NCBI GenBank assembly: GCA_964425915.1
Contig: CAYROO010000004.1
Location: 1 to 64,000, forward strand
Direction of reading: 5' to 3'
Length of the DNA: 64,000 nt
DNA from: Polycyclovorans sp964425915
Lineage (GTDB): Bacteria > Pseudomonadota > Gammaproteobacteria > Nevskiales > Nevskiaceae
Shown here: positions 60,833 through 64,000 of the stretch, piece after piece
Position numbering within the stretch: the first letter of the stretch is position 1
Layout of the letters: the number at the start of each line of letters is the position of its first letter
Translations under genes and position numbers: made by a program
Notes under the pieces: model-generated
Seen by the model: only the letters and a program-made list of their open reading frames with translations
Database searches by the model: none
What the model was told of the DNA's origin: nothing

Positions 60833-61144
60833 ATGACCGGCGACAACGCGATCAGCAGCACCTACGAGGACGCCTTTGAGGCGCTGTATTCCCCGGATGT
60901 CGCGCAATTGAAGCGAACCAGGGCCTTCGCGTTGCGTGCGATCCGTAAGCAGTTAGAAGCGCTGCCCGGCACTCAGCATCAGGTTGCGGCTCAGCTCGGC
61001 ATCAAGCAGCCACGGCTGAACAAGATCCTCCGCGGCGAGGCGGACGCAGTTTCCCTGGATAACCTTGTCCTCCTTGCTGCGCGAGTTGGCCTGCGCACCG
61101 AGGTTGTCTTCAAGGGCGCCGGCCGCCGCAGGAGGGCACCGTGA
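60833..61144 (+). CDS. XRE-family helix-turn-helix regulator
   Basis: The 103-residue protein has a Cro/C1-type HTH in the region LEALPGTQHQVAAQLGIKQPRLNKILRGEADAVSLDNLVLLAARVGL (about 45-92), resembling the HTH_37 or HigA type. No toxin gene is adjacent. It probably controls its own operon and perhaps the SIR2-HerA or the palindromes upstream. The stop overlaps the next gene's GTG by four bases, and AGGAGGG inside its 3' end serves as SD for that gene. Confidence 0.85.
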   Translation: MTGDNAISSTYEDAFEALYSPDVAQLKRTRAFALRAIRKQLEALPGTQHQVAAQLGIKQPRLNKILRGEADAVSLDNLVLLAARVGLRTEVVFKGAGRRRRAP

Positions 61145-61317
61145 ACATCATCGAGGCGCTGGCCCAAGCAGACCGGCATTGCGATCTCGAAGGGCTTCCC
61201 CCGACGAGCCACGAGGCGCGCAGGCTCGATACCGAGCTGTCGGCGGAACGCATGTCCGCAGATGTTGCTGTTCGGCAACTGCTGGCGCTCCATCGGCTCG
61301 CCACCGCAGAAGACTGA
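61141..61317 (+). CDS. VbhA-like antitoxin, orphan
   Basis: This 58-residue product was too short for ordinary calling. It has the VbhA layout: a short helix (ALAQADRHCDLEGL), then PPTSHEARRLDTELSAERMSADVAVRQLLALH, with Ser-x-Glu in place of the usual inhibitory helix region. VbhA antitoxins block Fic-type AMP-transferases (VbhT). No Fic gene follows, so it appears unpartnered or lost its toxin. It starts with GTG overlapping the XRE stop by four bases, with AGGAGGG at proper spacing. The match is by visual comparison only. Confidence 0.6.
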   Translation: MNIIEALAQADRHCDLEGLPPTSHEARRLDTELSAERMSADVAVRQLLALHRLATAED

Positions 61318-61318
61318 C

Positions 61319-61894
61319 GTGGCCAGGCGCGACCTGCACGTTCCGTTTGAAGAGAAGGACGAGGCGAAGCTACTTGGCGCCCGATGGGACGCGCAAGCTC
61401 GCTGCTGGTATGTGCCCGCCGGCGTCTCGGACGAGTCCTTCGCTCGCTGGTTCCAACCACGCGAACAACGCCCTCCGACTCCGCCCGACTACTCAGCACT
61501 CCCGCTGAATCTGTTGATTGAACAGCCAGCGATCGTGGAAGCGACGGCGGAATGTTGGTCGTGCCGCGAAGGCACGCCCGTCTTGACGGTTGCTGGTCGC
61601 GACGAAGATGGCGATCTGGCCAGTGTGACCGGCATATAGTCCGTCGATGCCCCCTTGGGTCGCGCGCTCGCCGAGCGCCCCTACTACAGACTGGCGTTCA
61701 GCCGAACGACGCAACAGTGGGCGTTCGCGAACCTATGCACGTCATGCGGCGCTCTGCAGGGGGATTTCTTCCTGCACAACGAACCAGATGGTCCGTTCTT
61801 CGCGCTTCACAACGCTGAGCCGCATCTGCGCATCACCGAGCTGGCTGAGCCGGTCAGGGTCGCCACCGACGATCCGGCCTACGACCTGGAATAG
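61319..61894 (+). pseudogene. DUF5710 protein split by an in-frame amber codon
   Basis: The frame has the DUF5710 start RRDLHVPFEEKDEAKLLGARWDAQARCWYVPAG, a CWSC pair before the stop and a CTSC...GDFFLHNEPDGPF segment after it. Both halves are in the same frame; only the TAG at 61637-61639 separates residues 106 and 108. Together they give the normal length of about 190 residues with both CxxC pairs of a zinc ribbon. The gene is either a recent pseudogene or read through. It begins with GTG one base after the VbhA-like stop. DUF5710 genes are common on plasmids and integrative elements. Confidence 0.8.
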
Positions 61895-62049
61895 TCCGCG
61901 TCGCGAGACGTTTCCTCGTGCGGAAATCCGCGATGCCCGTGGACAACCCCTGCACAGCGAGCGCTCCGCTGGGGCTCTATTGGGGAGCCCCCGGCCGCTT
62001 CGCTGCTGCACAGAGGTTGCCCACCGGCACCCCGAGGTCCATCGCGCCA

Positions 62050-62069
62050 GACTTTCTCATGAGAAAGTC
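62050..62069. repeat. Dispersed palindrome TTTCTCATGAGAAA, copy 1
   Basis: GACTTTCTCATGAGAAAGTC is a perfect 20-base palindrome just outside the end of the DUF7673 gene. The 14-base core is repeated at 62982 and 63206. Confidence 0.85.
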
Positions 62070-62073
62070 GAGG

Positions 62074-62532
62074 TCAGCCGCAGCACCCCTCATCAGGGTG
62101 CCCGTCCTCTCCGTAGCGATCCCGGTATAGCTCGCCAGCGATCCGGCGCCGCTGCGCGGCGTAATAGAGCCCGTAGGACTCCAGCCAGCCATTCAGCTCG
62201 TCGCCGTCGATGACGCCCCAGGTATGGACTTCGGCCTGGCCGAAGTGGTCGTAGCGCAAGACATCGAGACAAGCATCAGCCAGCTCGGCATCGAGCGCGC
62301 GTAGGTCCGTCAGGTCGAATGGAAACCGAGGCCCGTTGTAGAGGCCGCCCAGAAACGCCACAAGCCGCCGCACCTGTCCAGTACCTGGACTCCCACGGAT
62401 CGCTCGCACAATGCGCTGTAGGCCCTCTATCGCCGGCCCTCGCGCCGCTTCCTTTGCCCGAGTGATCGCCGCCAGCTTCGCGACGAATTCCTCCACGATC
62501 TCATCCCGGTCCTGCGCTTCAATGGTCGTCAT
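62074..62532 (-). CDS. DUF7673 protein of integrative elements
   Basis: The 152-residue protein shows FPFDLTDLRALDAELADACLDVLRYD and EVHTWGV, a pattern of the DUF7673 family. It has no signal or membrane segment. Such genes are found beside conjugation and stability genes of proteobacterial integrative elements; function unknown. I chose the ATG at 62532, which overlaps the stop of the upstream 80-residue gene by one base (TGATG). The longer open frame upstream is Arg-rich shadow sequence. Confidence 0.7.
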   Translation of the reverse strand: MTTIEAQDRDEIVEEFVAKLAAITRAKEAARGPAIEGLQRIVRAIRGSPGTGQVRRLVAFLGGLYNGPRFPFDLTDLRALDAELADACLDVLRYDHFGQAEVHTWGVIDGDELNGWLESYGLYYAAQRRRIAGELYRDRYGEDGHPDEGCCG

Positions 62533-62774
62533 CACGCACCCCTCAACTGGCACGGCACTTTCTCGATCAAGTCCTGCTCGAACAACGCCGGCAGCTCGCG
62601 AACCAGCCGCAACGCCGCCGCCTCGATGGCCGCCTGCCGGGTGATATACGTCCTGTCCGTCTCGAACGCGCCCGCGTTGTCCACGTCGAGCACGTAGGTC
62701 CAGCCCGTCTTGTGCCGATGCGTTCTCACCTCGATCCGGTGCGCACGCAACTCCTCCGCTCGAATTTCGCTCAT
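62532..62774 (-). CDS. Small hypothetical element-encoded protein
   Basis: The 80-residue protein has one alpha/beta domain (HRIEVRTHRHKTGWTYVLDVDNAGAF, then TDRTYITRQAAIEAAALRLVREL) and no recognised family. GGAG lies eight bases before the ATG at 62774. It overlaps the DUF7673 start by one base, so the two form one operon. Confidence 0.65.
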   Translation of the reverse strand: MSEIRAEELRAHRIEVRTHRHKTGWTYVLDVDNAGAFETDRTYITRQAAIEAAALRLVRELPALFEQDLIEKVPCQLRGA

Positions 62775-62981
62775 ACCCGCTTCTCCTGTTGCCCTGGTCG
62801 CAAGCGCGGCAGGCCTCCGCCGCGCTTGTGATCGGGGACCGATCGGCACGCCGTCGAGCACGGGTCAATCGCCGCCGAAGGGCGAGCGCAGCGAGATTCG
62901 TCGGCCGCATCGCGGCCGTCGAACGGATCGATTGACGCGCGCGGAGCAAGTGCCACCCAACCAACCCGCGGAGCGGCCGAC

Positions 62982-63027
62982 TTTCTCATGAGAAACTTTT
63001 GCCTCGCGTCGTAGTGCGCGGCGCTAC
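62982..63027. repeat. Dispersed composite repeat, copy 2
   Basis: TTTCTCATGAGAAA (62982-62995), CTTTT, then GTAGTGC-GCG-GCGCTAC (63011-63027, one mismatch). The same layout recurs at 63206. Confidence 0.75.
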
Positions 63028-63205
63028 GAGGACACGGTGTCGGCGTAGCCGTCACGGTGTCCCCGGCTTGGCGGCCTGACGAAGCCGCAGGCTTGGTCTT
63101 GCCGTGCTGTTCGGACGAGGGATTGATGCCCGAAGGGGCGAGACGCCGAAGGCGGCTCGATGCACAGCACGAAAGCCCGGCGCGCACTGCGCGCGGCCTC
63201 CAGAC

Positions 63206-63249
63206 TTTCTCATGAGAAACTTTTCCGTCCCCGTAGTGCATCGCACTAC
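63206..63249. repeat. Dispersed composite repeat, copy 3
   Basis: TTTCTCATGAGAAA (63206-63219), CTTTT, then the perfect inverted repeat GTAGTGC-ATC-GCACTAC (63233-63249). The spacing is close to that of copy 2. Confidence 0.75.
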
Positions 63250-63360
63250 AAACCCACGCAAGGGGGGGTGATTCAGCACTGATCACCCCGGCACGCTGCA
63301 ACTCCATGATTTCCCAAATGCCGCCGATCTGTAGAGGGGGGTGATTCATCATCGAGTTCT

Positions 63361-63999
63361 TCACTCGCCAGCCACCGATGCCCGAAGCTGGCCGCTGAGC
63401 ATCGCTGTCGCCACGGCATGCGTCTGATTCGACGCACCGAGACGATCCATCGAGCGGCTCACCAGACGACCAACGGCCGTGACTGAAATCCCGAGCCTCG
63501 TTGCCACATCTTTCTGCGGCAGCCCTTGGGCCAACAGCCGCAGTGTTTCCGTTTGGCACTCGGTAAGCGGCAACGCCGGTCTCGGATCGAAGACGGCCGC
63601 CAGCTCGTCCAGGACAGCCCCGCCCACGTCACGCATGACGCGAAGCGAGTCGGCCAGCCCATCCGCACCGATCGCGGGCATGCCGCCGACAGTGACAAGG
63701 GCGAAGACCACCCCTGGGCCATGAACCGGAAGCGACATCGCGTGCCGAAGCGGACCCGACAGCGCGTCGAGCACCGCCGGGCGACTCAGGGAGGACCATA
63801 CCAACGGTTTCGTCTGGCTTCGCGCCCGGTCGATCACGAATGGCAGCGCCCGATCCACATCAGCGCGCAGCGAGGTATCTCCGGCGAAGTCCACCGGACG
63901 AGCGTGCAGGCCTTCTATCAGGCTGACCATCACAACCGGATAGCCCAGCGCCAGAAGTGGCGCTGCATATTCCCCTGCGGCGGGCTTGAGGGCCTGCAA
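63361..63999 (-). CDS. LuxR-family regulator (partial, runs off the window)
   Basis: The visible 212 residues end in a LuxR helix-turn-helix (LTECQTETLRLLAQGLPQKDVATRLGISVTAVGRLVSRSMDRLGA). Upstream of it is an autoinducer-binding-like domain (MSLPVHGPGVVFALVTVGG). The frame reaches the window edge, so the true start may lie beyond 64000. Ligand unknown; the domain type suggests an acyl-homoserine lactone or related signal. No luxI is visible. Confidence 0.8.
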   Translation of the reverse strand: MQALKPAAGEYAAPLLALGYPVVMVSLIEGLHARPVDFAGDTSLRADVDRALPFVIDRARSQTKPLVWSSLSRPAVLDALSGPLRHAMSLPVHGPGVVFALVTVGGMPAIGADGLADSLRVMRDVGGAVLDELAAVFDPRPALPLTECQTETLRLLAQGLPQKDVATRLGISVTAVGRLVSRSMDRLGASNQTHAVATAMLSGQLRASVAGE

Positions 64000-64000
64000 G

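Larger units (their letters stand above)
62775..63360. other. Non-coding, repeat-rich island region
   Basis: About 590 bases without a supported gene. It holds two copies of the TTTCTCATGAGAAA motif with GTAGTGC inverted repeats after them, an IR GGGGTGAT/ATCACCCC (63265-63289) and two copies of GGGGGGTGATTCA (63263-63275, 63336-63348). It could be a control region or an origin of transfer or replication. Confidence 0.55.

Noticed and set aside
54083..63999. Search for an integrase, transposase or relaxase gene in the island
   Set aside because: None found; no tyrosine or serine recombinase motifs are visible in the frames here. The integrase must lie outside the window or be lost.

Overview
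The window looks like a high-GC gammaproteobacterial chromosome. The divergent gcvR-bcp / dapA arrangement, a fused glucosylglycerol-phosphate synthase/phosphatase and many hydrophobic-compound genes (DUF1302, DUF1329, RND exporter) point to a salt-tolerant, lipid- or hydrocarbon-using lineage of the Nevskiales/Xanthomonadales type. This placement is inferred from gene content only. There is one 100-N assembly gap (4384-4483).

Region 1 (1-5000) is core: a PIN-PhoH protein, Bcp peroxiredoxin and a GcvR-like ACT protein on the minus strand, then dapA and a small lipoprotein on the plus strand. A tRNA-Ser(GGA) gene follows, and its 5' end is duplicated in a repeat that contains the gap. Region 2 (5000-16600) holds a RidA/phytanoyl-CoA-dioxygenase-like pair divergent from a TetR regulator with a 20-bp palindromic operator. 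It continues with a stand-alone RNA polymerase omega homologue, an exported Trp/Cys repeat protein, a Ca2+/cation antiporter, a PhoX/DUF839 protein, a MauG-type dihaem peroxidase with a small exported partner, a large lipoprotein with amidohydrolase-like metal motifs, and a polytopic membrane protein. Region 3 (16600-29700) carries a FecA-type TonB receptor with STN domain and its FecR/ECF-sigma pair, then a CusCBA-type metal efflux operon with a small Cys/His/Met-rich exported protein, and an OPT-family transporter.

Region 4 (29700-50300) reads as one functional unit. A MalT-like LuxR regulator precedes an RND/MMPL exporter, a Tat-signal DUF1329 protein, a YCF48-like propeller, a DUF1302 outer-membrane protein and a second DUF1329 protein. 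After a convergent lipoprotein gene there is a catabolic operon: SDR, DUF3237, acetoacetyl-CoA-synthetase-like ligase, saccharopine-dehydrogenase-like protein, HSL-type esterase, SDR and an MDR-type reductase. The hexamer CTACCC occurs as inverted pairs upstream of both the transport and the catabolic operon, which suggests a shared operator. The probable job is uptake, envelope trafficking and breakdown of a hydrophobic substrate that the sequence does not identify. ggpPS and an MFS gene follow.

Region 5 (54042-64000) is an island. A tRNA-Arg(TCT) gene is cut two bases past its anticodon loop at 54082 and foreign sequence follows. The island carries a PaeR7I/XhoI-like restriction-modification pair, a ribbon-helix-helix protein, a two-gene SIR2-HerA antiphage system, an XRE regulator, a VbhA-like antitoxin without its Fic partner, a DUF5710 gene broken by an in-frame amber codon, DUF7673 and other element-type genes, and dispersed TTTCTCATGAGAAA palindromes. 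Six island genes in a row (leaving out the minus-strand RHH and the XRE gene) use TTG or GTG starts. No integrase and no distal att site lie inside the window, so the island runs past its right edge. The last gene is a partial LuxR regulator.
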